A DNA stretch of 64,000 bases from Areca catechu (GCA_021397845.1 CM038053.1:110459825-110523824); one strand, 5' to 3'; numbered from the stretch's first letter, positions 23,380 to 34,554 are shown. Numbers and translations are program-made. The notes: a model not told the origin generated them from the letters alone.

Positions 23380-24970
23380 TGATGCAGAACGAATGCTCTG
23401 AAACCAAAAATGATGCAGAACAAATATGCGGAATGCGGAAGCAAATTAAAATTAATATTTTTTTTATATATATTTAAGAAGTCGGTTTTGACTCAAAGGA
23501 AAGATAAACTAATTGAAAGAAACTATGTAATAATTGAAAGCACAATTTTAAGAAACTAGGTTATCAGAGTAGTTCAGAAATAAAGGATCGCTGGGGGTTG
23601 AGAAACTCCCAGACCTAGGGTTTCGCTCTGAACTTTCAACAGGACAGAAGTAAAGAGAAGAGAAGGGTTATAGACTAGGCAGTGATCTTCACAGAGTTTA
23701 GTGGAAGGACTCTCTTGAGCAGATTGTTGGATCCCCGGATTCAGATATCTTCATAATGGATCCTCCAATACTGGCCCTTTGGCAGAGTTGGCTTCTTCTG
23801 AACTCAAGATCTGGGAAAGAAGAAGAACAAGTTATGGAACCAGATACTCAAGGAAGGATTTACTAGATAGAAGAACTTGAAAGCTGATGTTGCTGAAATC
23901 CTGATTCTCCTGGATGCTGATCTGACTTCCTCTGAGATTTGCTCTGTCTTCGAAGTAGCCGAACTGGACCTGGATGCTGGTGGTCGGCCTCTACTTGGAG
24001 AGAGGGGCCGTGAGAGATGGGGTAGGCTAGGGTTTGGTGGAATGAAGAGGATGATGGACGGCTAGGGTTTGGAAGTGAAGTGGCTAACCTAGGGTTTTGG
24101 GGTTGGAGATCTCACACCTCCTCAAGGTTCCTAAGGAACCCGGATTTACTCCCTCACGGAGCTCAACACCTGAATGCAAGTGCAGAAGAGAGAAACACAA
24201 AGTTTGCTCACACATAAATTGAATTCATTCATCAGTTGTCCTTTAAAACTTACAAGAGGGGTTTATTTTATAGGTCTTTACAAGAGGTCAGGGTTTTACA
24301 TCTTCCATGTGGGACTAATAGGATGGATCCTCAAATTAGGTTTGTAGAATCAATTCTTCTCATATGGCCGGCCAAGAGCTTCCATAAGTGTTGATTGATG
24401 GCTCCAAATGGTAAATAGGTGGCGCCTCCTAGCCTTGCTCTTCAAGAAAAATTTTCTTCCTTCCATGCCTGGTTTTATCTGGAAATATTTGGGCGCCTCC
24501 TAGTCTTGCTCCCCAAGCTTTGCTCCTTTCTTTTCATAGCTTGGCTCTTATGGAAATATTTTGGGCGCCTCCTTGGATTGAGGATCCTAAGTTGATCTCC
24601 CCTTAAGTGGCGCATGAAAGAAGGGTCCTGCTTTCTTGTGGTGTGGGGACCAAAGTACACTAGATGGAGATGTGGCACCCCTTGGATTCTGGCGTGTGGC
24701 TGGGAGTGTGGCGCCCACTTACTTGAGCCTGAGAGAAATGTGGCACCCTGGACCTTGACTTGAAAAAGATGTCACCAACCTGGAGAAGACCTAGGCCACT
24801 ACTAGGATTCAACAAAATTTAAATTGCAGGGAATACAGACTCAAGACTAAAATTGAGTTGACCAAGTCAACCCTTATTACAAAACCAGAAAACCCTAATT
24901 CTTCGGGCAAGGTCAATCATAGATCCAGATGGAGCCCTGAAGTCTTCTTCTGAGTCTGGTGCCCACACCA
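23380..24970 (-). repeat. 3' LTR of chromovirus C
   Basis: 1591 bp, minus strand TGGTGTGGGCACCA.. to ..GTTCTGCATCA. The end of the pol chromodomain frame runs about 33 codons into its first bases. Confidence 0.94.
24264..24272 (-). promoter_or_regulatory. TATA box of chromovirus C 3' LTR
   Basis: Minus strand tataaaata, repeated at 31485-31493 in the 5' LTR. Confidence 0.65.
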
Positions 24971-25272
24971 ATTCTCCGGGGTGGGGGGAGGAACTCGACC
25001 CTATCGAGTATGGATCAAGCTGGCTCTGGTATCTCTCCAAGAGGTCTGGGTCCAATTCTTGTAATTCTTCTCGGGAGATCCAAGAGTCATCAGAATCTGG
25101 CATTCCTTGCCAGCGGACTAGGTATCTTTGGTATCCTCGATTACGAGTAGAGATAACCTGATCATCCAGGATCTTTTAATCTGCTCTTTCCTCACAGGCC
25201 AGTTTGTTGGTGGACACACAGGGTTGGGTTCACTCTCAAGAGCAGGATTAGGCTCAAAAGGCTCACTGGGAA
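24867..25272 (-). pseudogene. pol: Chromovirus C chromodomain tail of integrase
   Basis: This is the C-terminal extension of Pol after FNITDLVEY. A Pro/Glu-rich linker (SEPFEPNP, near 25210-25240) precedes a chromodomain with RYLVRWQGMPDSDDSWIS across about 25050-25110 (the aromatic cage Tyr/Trp/Trp is visible). An ELQELDPDLLERYQSQLD helix follows. Classical chromodomains of this type bind modified histone H3 and steer integration. A TGA after EYREQL (25273) and a frame change in the linker detach it from integrase. The open frame continues past 24970 into the 3' LTR and stops at 24867. Confidence 0.85.
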
Positions 25273-26325
25273 TCACAGCTGCTCTCTATACTCTACTAGG
25301 TCTGTAATGTTGAAAGTGGAGCTAATGCCTAGTTCTGAAGGCAACTCGAGCACATAGGCATTGGACCCTACTCTCTTCACCACTCTAAATGGTCCAGCTC
25401 CTCTAGCATGTAACTTTCTAACGGTTCCAGGAGGAAACCGTTCAGGCCTTAACCTAATCATTACATAGTCTCCCTCAACAAAAGTTTTGACTCGCCTTTG
25501 AGAATCAGCCAACTTCTTATAAGTTTCATTACTTAAATTTATTTTGGCATGAATTTCTTTATGCAAGTCTTTTATATGCTGTGCAAAAACTTCAGCAGAC
25601 TCGGAGACTCGTGTGTGGACTGGTAAAGGAGCTAGGTCAAGAGGTGTGTGAGGTTTGTAACCATGCACAATTTCAAATGGACTCTTACCTGTAGACCTAT
25701 TGACCGAGTCATTGTATGCAAATTCAGCCCTAGGTAAGTACAAATCCCAGTTCCTAATGTTTTCACCAACAAGACACCTTAACAGATTGCCTAAACTACG
25801 GTTCACTACTTCGGTTTGGCCATCAGTTTGGGGATGATAGGCAGTTGAAAACTTAAGTTTTGTCCCTAACTTATGCCAAAGGGTTTTCCAGAAATAGCTG
25901 GTGAACCGGACATCCCTATCTGAAACAATTGTCTTAGGTAGGCCATGGAGTCGAACTATCTCATTAAAGAACAGGGTGGCTACCTTAGACGCATCAAATG
26001 TTTGGGAACAAGGCAAGAAATGGGCCATCTTAGAAAATCGGTCGACTACAACACAAATAGAGTCATGCCTCCTCTGGGTCTTAGGCAAACCTAACACAAA
26101 GTCCATGCTCACATCTTGCCAAGGACGATCTGGGACAGGGAGTGGGGTATAAAGGTCGGTGTTCTGTTTTCGCTGTTTGGCAACAGCGCAGGTCCGACAC
26201 CTAGCCACAATGTGTGCTACATCTCTTTTTAAGCTAGGCCAGAAAAAGTGGTCCTCAATAGCCAGGGTGGTCTTGTCTTTTCTGAAATGGCCAGCTAGAC
26301 CTCCAGCATGAATTTCCCAAATCAA
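25273..26325 (-). pseudogene. pol: Chromovirus C integrase
   Basis: This is a 350-codon open stretch, the longest in the window. Zinc-binding HHCC: HAGGLAGHF (residues 6-14) and CRTC (about 43-46). Catalytic triad: Asp in SMDFVLG (about 74), Asp in VSDRDVRF (about 135) and Glu in DGQTEVVNR (about 173). The GPFRVVKRVGSNAYVLELP motif near residue 315 is the C-terminal DNA-binding fold. All key residues are present. The start ATG is internal to Pol: the frame upstream is broken, and the real N-terminus is continuous with RNase H. It is 1:1 related to the fragment at 496-1366. Confidence 0.95.
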
Positions 26326-26469
26326 AAATTCCCTAAGAGAAGTTCTAGAGATACAAAGCCTATTTTAAAGAACAAAAAGCCATCTAAAAGGGTATAATCC
26401 TTATGATCACTAGATGGTCCTTGAGCTAGATCCTGGTACACAGTCTTAAAATCTGGACACGACTCATAT

Positions 26470-26917
26470 TCTCTTTGATCTGCTCAAACCCTACGACTTC
26501 AGCCCTAACAGAATTCAATAACAAAGATCGACTAAGGGCATCAGCTACCTTATTTTCAGTCCCAGCCTTATGTTTCAAAATAAAAGTATAGGACTAGATA
26601 TACTCTACCCACTTAGCATGCCTAGGGTTAAGCTTCTTCTGGGAATTCAAGAATCTAAGAGCCTCATGGTCTGAAAATAGCACAAATTCCTGCGGTAGCA
26701 AATAATGTCTCCAGTAACGCAAAGCTTGCACTACCGCATAAAATTCTTTATCATAGGTAGAATACCTAAGCTTAGCATCATTAAGTTTTTCACTAAAGAA
26801 TGCTATGGAATGGTTCTCTTGGCTTAGGACTCCACCTATACCTACTCCTGAAGCATCACAGGCAACCTCAAATACTTTAGAAAAGTCGGGTAACCTCAAA
26901 ATGGGTGCCTGGGTCAT
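26470..26917 (-). pseudogene. pol: Chromovirus C RNase H
   Basis: The domain shows VACDASGVGIGGVL with the first catalytic Asp (about 26845-26885), YSTYDKEFYAVVQALRYWRHYL with the Glu (about 26700-26765), and LFSDHEALRFL with another Asp (about 26640-26670). A TAG replaces Gln right after WVEYI (26594). The expected KHKAGTENKVADALSR tail follows at 26520-26580 in the same frame. It degrades template RNA during reverse transcription. One stop separates it from an intact domain. Confidence 0.92.
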
Positions 26918-27003
26918 CCTATCCTTAAGATCTAGGAAGGCTTTATGTGCTGCTTTAGTCCACTGAAATTCTCCCTTCCTAATACAGTCTGTGATAGGAG
27001 CAA

Positions 27004-28050
27004 CTACAGTACTAAACCCTTGATGAATCGTCTATAGAAGGTAGCCAAGCCGTGGAAACTTCTGACTTCATGCACACTGGTCGGCTCTAGCCATTCTACA
27101 ATGGACCTAATCTTCTCTGGATCGGCAGCCACGCTGTCAGGGGTTACTACAAAACCAAGGAAGATAACTCTACTGGTCATGAATTCATACTTTTTGAGAT
27201 TACCGTAGAGACTATCTTTCCTCAAAACATGGCAGACTTGTCTAAGGTGGCCTAGGTGGTCTGCAGGGGTCTTACTATAGATCAGGATGTCATCAAAATA
27301 GACCACTACAAACTTCCCTATGAAAGCTCTAAGCACCTGGGTCATAATCCTCATGAAAGTACTAGGGGCATTGGACAACCCAAAAGGCATAACAACCCAT
27401 TCGTAGAGACCATCCTTAGTTTTGAAAGCATTTTCCACTCATCCCCTGGTCTAATCCTAACCTGATGATAGCCGCTCTTGAGATCAATTTTGGAAAAAAT
27501 CATTGCACCGGCCATCATATCTAGCATGTCATCTAGTTTAGGGATGGGGAACCTATACTTGATTGTGATTTTGTTGATGGCACGACTATCAACACACATC
27601 CTCCACGTGCCATCCTTCTTCGGGGTCAGTAGTGCAGGGACTGCACAAGGGCTAAGACTCTCTCTAATGAACCCCTTCCTCAACAATTCTCCAACCTGCT
27701 TTTGCAGTTCCTTATGCTCAGATGGATTCATCCTATAATGGGGCAAGTTGGGTAAAGTAGCTCCTGGGATTAAATCTATGGAATGCTGGATATCCCTAAG
27801 AGATGGAAGGTGGTTGGGTAGATCCTCGGGAAAAACATCCTCAAATTCTTCTAACAAAGGCCTAACTTCCTGAGGAGGCTCTGAGGGTGTAGGAGTCCTA
27901 AGTTCCTTAGCAGTCAACATCCAAATGGGTGAACCACTATGAATTTCTTGTTCTAGATCCTTAGCACTAATTAGGTTCACTCCCGTCTTCATCTCTCTGA
28001 CCTTATTGGGTCCTTTAGCTACCTTGTCCTTAGGAGGGACTGAATGGATT
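27004..28050 (-). pseudogene. pol: Chromovirus C reverse transcriptase
   Basis: The N-terminal linker has EDVFPEDLPNHLP (near 27820-27860), then fingers/palm with GFIRESLSPCAVPALL and IDLKSGYHQVRI. The catalytic box YFDDILIYS is intact near 27285-27310. The thumb has SFHGLATFYRRFI near 27020-27060. Two single-base frame changes break it: one near 27430 between GDEW and AFKTKDG, the other near 27010 after RFIKG. Upstream, the frame to protease is shifted at a T homopolymer (about 28056-28062). All catalytic residues are present. Confidence 0.93.
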
Positions 28051-28516
28051 ATGATTTTTTTCCATTAAAACTAAAGACACAGGTATTGGATTTTCCTAAG
28101 AGGGTGGCATCATGATCATATAACCAAGGTCTCCCAAGAATTATACTGCTCACCCCCATGGGCAAGACATCACACCAAATCTTCTCTTGATAGGATTGCA
28201 TTTGGATTTGGACCTGACATCTAGACTGGATGGGTATAGAGGTAGAGTCTACCCAAGAAACCTTATAGGGGTTGGGGTGGGTGACTGGGGTTAAGCCTAA
28301 TATTTTGATAGTGCTAGCAGAAATGGCATTCACACAGCTCCCACTATCTATGATGATCTTACATACCTTATCCCCTAGTTTAAGGAAAGTCTGTAGGATG
28401 TTAGTCCTACGCCAATCCTCCTGAACTCTACTATGGGACAGGATGCATCTCACAACCCCTAACTGGTCAGACTCTGTGGATTCCTCCTCTCCTTCATACT
28501 CATCAACCAAATTCAT
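28049..28516 (-). pseudogene. pol: Chromovirus C aspartic protease
   Basis: This is a 155-codon open frame with the catalytic IIDSGSCVNAIS at about 28310-28345 and the C-terminal SSIILGRPWLYDHDA at about 28105-28145, typical of gypsy proteases that mature Gag-Pol. It continues in frame from the zinc knuckle upstream. The frame ends early because of a homopolymer length change at 28056-28062. Confidence 0.92.
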
Positions 28517-28579
28517 TCCGGCCTCATAAACTTCTTCTTCAAATTCTTCATTGGGCCTGGAATTCTCTTCCTCTCCTTC

Positions 28580-28700
28580 TTCTATGTAAAGGGATCTACG
28601 AGGGCACTGGCTAGAAACATGACCTATCCTATGGCACTTAAAACAGGCTATGGCTATGCACTGGCTGGAGATATGACCGGGTTTCTGGCACTTAAAATAG
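28580..28700 (-). pseudogene. gag: Chromovirus C nucleocapsid: two zinc knuckles
   Basis: Two tandem CCHC knuckles lie on the minus strand. The second, CFKCHRIGHVSSQC, is intact. The first reads YFKCQKPGHISSQC, with the first Cys changed to Tyr (TGT to TAT). They package RNA. They lie in the protease frame, while the upstream gag frame is shifted. Confidence 0.85.
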
Positions 28701-29692
28701 GTGATACTAAGGGTTCTCTGGGTGTAGGTGCCTTACCTTTGTTCATGGGCCTAGGGGTGGGAATACCCTGACTAGGTTTGCTAGGGGTAACTTGGCTAGG
28801 TCCAGTTCTTGGGATTAGGGCACTAACCCTAGAAGGCATAGGTCCTCTCTGAAACTTCTCAGTGTTTAGTGCAATCTGATAGGCTTGGTCTAGGTTAGTA
28901 ACCTCTCTCAGAAACAACTCCCTCTTAATGTCTTCCCTAAGTCCAGCCCTAAACCGAGACAAAGTGACCTCATGGGCTTCACACATCACATCTCATCAGG
29001 TATTCATCAAAGGTGGTTATGTAGTCTGATACAGATCGGTTCCCTTGTTTCAAGGTCTGCCATTGGTCTAATAGATTCTGCTGGTATGAAATGGGTAGGT
29101 ACTTATCTCTAAGCTTCTCTTTCATACCCCACCAAGTGGTTATGGGCTCAACATTTCGTCTTCTAGTTGTTAGCTCAATGTTCTCCCAGTATAACCTAGC
29201 TTGACGTACTAACTTCATCTTGGCAAACTTGAACTTCCTTTCCTCAGACATGGCATACTACTCAAAGTACTGGTCCATCTCACCCTCTCAATCAGAATAC
29301 ACCTTAGGGTTTAAGCTACCATCAAAAGTGGGTGCATCTAATTTGATGTTCCGAATGAACCTATCATCTCTATCTTCAGGCTCTGGGTCAGGCCTCCTAT
29401 GATTAGGTTTAGAATCTCTGTATAAAGGTCTTCTAGGCTCCTGGTGTGGGTGAGGTTGAGGCACATTAAAATCTGGGTCAGGAGTCCAATTCTGATGCCT
29501 AGGTTCCTCAAGTACTTGGACTCGATCCCTAAGCTGGGTAAAATTCTCATGGACTTGTTCTTTAAATTGGGCAACAGTAGCAGTCATATCCTGACTCAAT
29601 TTGTTCATACTTTCAGTAAAAGCTCTAACCATGGCCTCTAAATCAGGTTGGGTTTGACCAGGTTGGTAGGGTACTCCATTCCGGGTAGACAT
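28654..29692 (-). pseudogene. gag: Chromovirus C gag
   Basis: The start is most likely ATG at 29692 (MSTRNGVPYQPG), since the upstream ATG at 29710 adds only six residues. N-terminal part (29288-29692): a short helix region with repeated Gln/Met, then LDAPTFDGSLNP, the capsid start. The core (28979-29251) has YWENIELTTR, TTWWGMKEKLRDKYLP and YITTFDEYLMRC; two stops (TGA for Trp, TAG for Tyr) lie between 29236 and 29290 in the same frame. A shift near 28980 leads to LSRFRAGLREDIKRELF. This is the capsid/nucleocapsid precursor. Confidence 0.92.
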
Positions 29693-29710
29693 GATGATGC
29701 AAGCAAACAC

Positions 29711-30580
29711 ACCAAATGAGACTCGACTGAAATGACTACGGGCTAACTAGACCTAGAGTCTAAACTAGATGCCTAATCAGAATGGCAAGCTAGACTGTAG
29801 TAACTCGGGACTCAGCCAAGCAGGTGTAAGGGGAGTGTCAGGTCCCTAAATGCCAATCCTAGACACTAATCAGAGATTGGCCAGGTAGGCGGACCAGCAC
29901 ACAAGCCCTTCGGGATAGAATCCCTGAACCACCATTCTAGACACTGAGTACAAAGCACACACAGAGTAACTAGACAAACTGACTCAACACTAGCCTAGAC
30001 CGACTTGTTGGTGTCCCTAGCCCACTAGGGCAAATTAAGTCTAATAAATTTAAAACTTAGGCTTAGAATTGAATGAATGGGTGGTGGTTTTGGGCTAAGG
30101 AGAGGTTATCAACTCCTCCCCTTATCTTAGATGCTCAATTGCCCTTAAGATGAATTAGGAGATGATCACTCAAAAAAATTGAATTACAGAAACACAGAAA
30201 CAGAGTTGCTATAATTTAACTCTCAGAAATTCCACATAAACCAATAAATTATAGTAAAATTATGTAAACTAGTTTCAATTATACTGGTTCCAGCAAAAAA
30301 AAAATCACATAATTTGGAGTTAATTGCAATGAGAAACAACTCTTGCAATAGGATAGTTATAGACTGAAAATAGAATGCTTCCCCCGTTTACAATTCCTGC
30401 TACGAAGTTGTAACCCAGCGGATCCCCTACACGCCCTAGGAACACCCTGTGGAATGGGAAGAGGAGGCTTGCACCTCGTTTCGTTCCTAGGACCGGACAT
30501 CCTGGGGAGTCTACTTCGAGCAGACAAAGTAAAAAAGAGAGACACTCAAAACATGCAAGCAAATCAGAGATCCTAGACAG
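29711..30580 (-). other. Chromovirus C leader between PBS and gag
   Basis: 870 bp of untranslated leader. The open frames at 30320-30718 and 30357-30545 overlap the PBS and LTR and have no domain. No further structure is seen. Confidence 0.7.
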
Positions 30581-30593
30581 GGCTCTGATACCA
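30581..30593 (-). other. Primer binding site of chromovirus C (tRNA-iMet)
   Basis: Minus strand TGGTATCAGAGCC, a perfect complement to the tRNA-iMet 3' end, four bases after the 5' LTR end. Confidence 0.95.
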
Positions 30594-30597
30594 AAAT

Positions 30598-32194
30598 TGA
30601 TGCAGAACGAATGCTCTGAAACCAAAAATGATGCAGAACGAATATGTGGAATGCGGAAGCAAATTAAAATTAATGTTTTTATATATATATATATTTTAAG
30701 AAGTCGGCTTTGACTCAAAGGAAAGATAAACTAATTGAAAGAAACTATGTAATAATTGAAAGCACAATTTAAAGAAACTAGTTTATTAGAGTAGTTCAGA
30801 AGTAAAGGATCACTGGGGGTTGAAAAACTCCCAGACCTAGGGTTTCGCTCTGAACTTTCAACAGGATAGAAGTAAAGAGAAGAGAAGGGTTACAGACCAG
30901 GCAGTGATCTTCACAGAGTTTAGTGGAAGGACTCTCTTGAGCAGATTGTTGGATCCCGGATTCAGATATCTTCGCAATGGATCCTCCAATACTGGCCCTT
31001 TGGTAGAGTTGGCTTCTTCTGAACTCAAGATCTGGGAAAGAAGAAGAACAAGTTATGGAACCGGATACTCAAGGAAGGATTTACCGGATAGAAGAACTTG
31101 AAAGCTGATGTTGCTGAAATCCTGATTCTCCTGGATGCTGATCTGACTTCCTCTGAGATTTTCTCTGTCTTCAAAGTAGCCGAACTGGACCTGGATGCTG
31201 GTGGTCGGCCTCTACTTGGAGAGAGGGGCCGTGAGAGATGGGGTAGGCTAGGGTTTGGTGGAATGAAGAGGATGATGGGCGGCTAGGGTTTGGAAGTGAA
31301 GTGGCTAACCTAGGGTTTTGGGGTTGGAGATCTCACACCTCCTCAAGGTTCCTAAGGAACCCGGATTTACTCCCTCATGGAGCTCAACACCTGAATGCAA
31401 GTGCGGAAGAGAGAAACACAAAGTTTGCTCACACATAAATTGAATTCATTCATCAGTTGTCCTTTAAAACTTACAAGAGGGGTTTATTTTATAGGTCTTT
31501 ACAAGAGGTCAGGGTTTTACATCTTCCCATGTGTGACTAATAGGATGGATCCTCAAATTAGGTTTGTAGAATCAATTCCTTCTCATATTACCGGCCAAGA
31601 GCTTCCATAAGTGTTGATTGATGGCTCCAAATGGTAAGTAGGTGGCGCCTCCTAGCCTTGCTCTTTAAGAAAAATTTCTTCCTTCCATGCCTGGTTTTAT
31701 CTGGAAATATTTGGGCGCCTCCTAGTCTTGTTCCCCAAGCTTTGCTCCTTTCTTTTCATAGCTTGGCTCTTATGAAAATATTTTGGGCGCCTCCTTGGAT
31801 TGAGGATCCTAAGTTGATCTCCCCTTAAGTGGCACATGAAAGAAGGGTCCTGCTTTCTTGTGGTGTGGGGACCAAAGTACACTAGATGGAGATGTGGCGC
31901 CCCTTGGATTCTGGCATGTGGCTGGGAGTGTGGCGCCCACTTACTTGAGCCTGAGAGAAAATGTGGCACCATGGACCTTGACTTGAAAAAGATGTCACCA
32001 ACCTGGAGAAGACCTAGGCCACTACTAGGACTCAACAAAATTTAAATTGCAGGGAAATACAGACTCAAGACTAAAATTGAGTTGACCAAGTCAACCCTTA
32101 TTACAAAACCAGAAAATCCTAATTCTTCGGGCAAAGTCAATCAGAGATCCAGATGGAGCCTTGAAGTCTTCTTCTGAGTCTGGTGCTCATACCA
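30598..32194 (-). repeat. 5' LTR of chromovirus C
   Basis: 1597 bp, collinear with 23380-24970. Internal motifs include several ggcgcctcctag repeats (31645-31800). The TATA box is at 31485-31493. Confidence 0.94.
31485..31493 (-). promoter_or_regulatory. TATA box of chromovirus C 5' LTR
   Basis: Minus strand tataaaata. It is the expected start of the genomic transcript of element C. Confidence 0.65.
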
Positions 32195-32471
32195 ATATTA
32201 AGAAAGAAACTAGCAACTTTATAACAAACTGAAGTTGTTTAGTAGTTACCGATGATGCTCAAATTGAAGCCTTGCTTTAGAAGCTCTTGAATGCTCTTAA
32301 AGCTGCTTCTTGACTTCCTTAAAAGTTGGATTCAATGATTGAAAATGAGTTGGTGAAGCTTTGAATCCTCTCTTGAATGCTCACTTGAAGTTGGTTGGTG
32401 AAAGACTTGAAACTCTCTTGAATACTCAATAATTTTTCCTAAAATCTCTTGAATCCATCATAAATACCTCT

Positions 32472-32479
32472 TTTTTATA
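32472..32479 (-). promoter_or_regulatory. TATA-like box of the reversed Sirevirus LTR
   Basis: Minus strand tataaaaa. The gagtcggctc-type array lies upstream of it (32588-32840), the same order as in Sirevirus A and B LTRs. Confidence 0.5.
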
Positions 32480-32587
32480 GTTTTTCAATAGTTCTAGCCA
32501 TTGTAGGGCTTAAGGAATCGAAATATAGCCGTTGGAGCTTTCTTGGAATTCAAAAACTCAATTCTGCAACTAGCTGTCACAGGTCTG

Positions 32588-32840
32588 AATCGGACACTCA
32601 AGTCGGCTCGTGATGGTCGAGTCAACTCAAAGTCTTAGACAGGAGAAAAACATGCTCTGGATGAGTCGGCTCTTCTGGGTCGAGTCGGCTCGGATCTCTA
32701 GGTTTCTGAATCATGTGATTTGGAACTTCTGGACGAGTTGGCTCAATATCATCAAGTCGGCCCGGACTTCTGAAACTCTGAAACTCTCCATGCCATGCCA
32801 GAACAGGAGTCGGCTCTTGGTCCATAAGTTGACTCGAGCA
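32588..32840 (-). repeat. gtcggctc / gagtcaactc motif array in Sirevirus LTR
   Basis: Irregularly spaced copies of agtcggctcg, gagtcaactc and aagtcggccc; several are one base from the palindrome gagtcgactc. This subfamily keeps the array position but with GAG..CTC flanks instead of GTG..CAC. Confidence 0.7.
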
Positions 32841-33061
32841 GAACTTCTTCAAAATTTTATCCAAACGTATCTCCGACCAATACAAGTCTTCCGAATACTT
32901 CAAAATATTTTACAAAAGAATCTAACCTATTCAAACTCATTTTTACTAAATTTTTTAGCCTTTTTTACAAGATTACAAAAATAAGAATTAGGGCTTTACA
33001 AGTTTAAGATTTTCAATACAATTTGTTCATATAACTTTTCATCAAATAACACAATTCCTAT

Positions 33062-33448
33062 AGGTCCTCCCTAGCATCTCGAGCATTGGAGACAGTCAGC
33101 TTTGCCATCGCGACCTCTCGACCCAAAGCCAGAGCTCCCATGAGTTTGACTGCTCGGGCATCAGGCCGCATCCATCGAGTTGAGCGATCTCTGCACCGGG
33201 CGCTTCAGAAGTTTGAGGTTTACCTTCTTTTATCTCCTAAGTAGATATTGTAGGTCGAGCTAGTCCTACCGGTGTTCTTAATCCCGGGGTCCTATTCTCG
33301 TTCTTACTTTTAGGGCTTTGAACTGCTAGCATAAGCTTCCATTACTGTTCTTCATATTTATTCTTTACTTGTGATCGGGAATCGAAACCCTAAAAAATTA
33401 TCTAAAACTCGTCAAACATAAAAGAAAAAAAAGAAATTCCTTGCATCA
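33062..33448 (+). repeat. Chromovirus LTR 3' fragment
   Basis: It aligns by eye with the last part of the solo LTR at 12469-13880: shared aggccgcatcc.tcgag (33168 versus 13595), tattgtaggt, cttacttttagggc, and the end ttgcatca. The 5' part of the LTR is missing. Confidence 0.6.
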
Positions 33449-33455
33449 TAAGCAT

Positions 33456-33655
33456 CCATCCCAGCATCCCTAGCCCTAACCCCCTTGTTCCACATCACCG
33501 AGAGTGCGGCATGCTCTCACCAAACTGGGAAGGTCCCTATAAGGTGGTCGAAGCTCTTCCGCATGGAGCCTACTACCTTGCGATTCTAGATGGCACCAGA
33601 TTCCCGCGAACGTGGAACGCCTGCAAACCTGAGGAAGTAGTACCAGTAATGTAAG
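33456..33655 (+). pseudogene. pol: Tat-type gypsy pol, C-terminal end
   Basis: The plus strand reads LSPNWEGPYKVVEALPHGAY (33510-33570) and LDGTRFPRTWNACKPEEVV (33585-33640), then TAA at about 33653. This is the end of a Tat/Ogre-lineage integrase. Only the last 50-60 codons are left. Upstream is an unrelated LTR scrap, so most of the element is deleted. Downstream come the tandem arrays and the antisense gene typical of the 3' region of this lineage. Confidence 0.85.
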
Positions 33656-33874
33656 GCTCACCCTTTAATATAATAAAGGCCCTCTTTTGCATAGATTACC
33701 TTTCAGCTCATAGGATAACTGCTACCCGGCCTAAGGCCTGGCATGCCATAACCTGGAGGCAAACAACCTTGACATCAAAATGCAGGGCCTGATCCTCCAG
33801 CACCATTGATGCAAGGTTCATTTTCATCAATAATTGAGGTTCCTCTTGTGCAAACGTTTCTTACCTTGCAGGAG

Positions 33875-34535
33875 AATCCCCACCAGGTCTCAAAGCCCAG
33901 CACTGAGACCTCCAAGTCTTCGAGCCTAGCTCCAAGACATCAAAGCCCGGAACCAAGCTTTCCGGCACCAGGTCCCAGAGCCCAGCACCGAGACCTCCAT
34001 GTCTTCGACCCCAGCTCCAAGACATCAAAGCCTCGAACCAAGCTTTCCAGCACCAGGTCCCAAAGCCCAGCGTAGAGACCTCCAAGTCTTCGAGCCCAGC
34101 TCCAAGACATCAAAGCCTGAAACCAAGCTTTCCGGCACCAGGTCCCAGAGCCCAGTGCCGAGACCTCCAAGTCTTCAAGCCCAGCTTCAAGATATCAAAG
34201 CCCGAAACCAAGCTTTCTGGCACCAGGTCCCATAGCCCAGCACCGAGACCTCCAAGTCTTCGAGCCCAGCTCCAAGACATCAAAGCCTGGAACCAAGCTT
34301 TCTGGCACCAGGTCCCAGAGCCCAGCACCGAGAACTCCAAGTCTTCGAGCCTAGCTCCAAGCCATCAAAGCCCAAAACCAAGCTTTCCGGCACCAGGTCC
34401 CAAAGCCCAGCACCGAGACCTCCAAGTCTTCGAGCCCAGCTCCAAGACATCAAAGCCCAGAACCAAGCTTTCCGGCACCAGGTCCCAGAGCCCAGCACCG
34501 AGACCTCAAAGCTCTCCTCCACCGGGTCAAACCCT
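33875..34535 (+). repeat. 85-bp tandem array 3' of Tat pol
   Basis: Seven or more units hold caagacatcaaagcc at 33933, 34018, 34103, 34188, 34273, 34358 and 34443, an exact 85-bp period with few mutations. Since 85 is not a multiple of 3, each unit shifts frame; this explains the staggered, near-identical open frames on the minus strand (33861-34555), which I do not call as genes. Confidence 0.95.
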
Positions 34536-34554
34536 TCGGAGGTCGAGCCCCCCA

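Larger units (their letters stand above)
23380..32194 (-). mobile_element. Chromovirus C (Ty3/gypsy), full length, TSD atatt
   Basis: 8815 bp in reverse orientation. The LTRs are 23380-24970 (3') and 30598-32194 (5'). A perfect TSD atatt is at 23375-23379 and 32195-32199. The PBS is an exact iMet complement. Gag, zinc knuckles, protease, RT, RNase H, integrase and chromodomain are all present in order. In two sampled LTR stretches (63 and about 120 bp) I count 2 differences each, so it is younger than copia D. Each domain is close to intact, but six or more frameshifts or stops separate them. It lies inside a reversed Sirevirus LTR. Confidence 0.96.
22922..33060 (-). repeat. Sirevirus-type LTR, reverse, split by chromovirus C
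   Basis: The plus-strand start tgttgcccatg..aagaggggggtgaattggg is the mirror of Sirevirus LTR ends (cccaattcacccccctcttgg..gggcaaca). The first piece is 22922-23379 and the second 32195 to about 33060, with element C between. It contains tggtgagcc/gggctcacc repeats (23215-23330) and a gtcggctcg/gagtcaactc array (32588-32840). A TATA box on the minus strand lies at 32472-32479. The left flanking 5-mer is tgatg. The right end is lost at about 33060, where another LTR fragment begins, so no right TSD can be found. Confidence 0.8.

Noticed and set aside
30581..30593. Possible tRNA gene at the TGGTATCAGAGCC sites
   Set aside because: Only the 13-base complement of tRNA-iMet is present, adjacent to LTR ends; these are primer binding sites.
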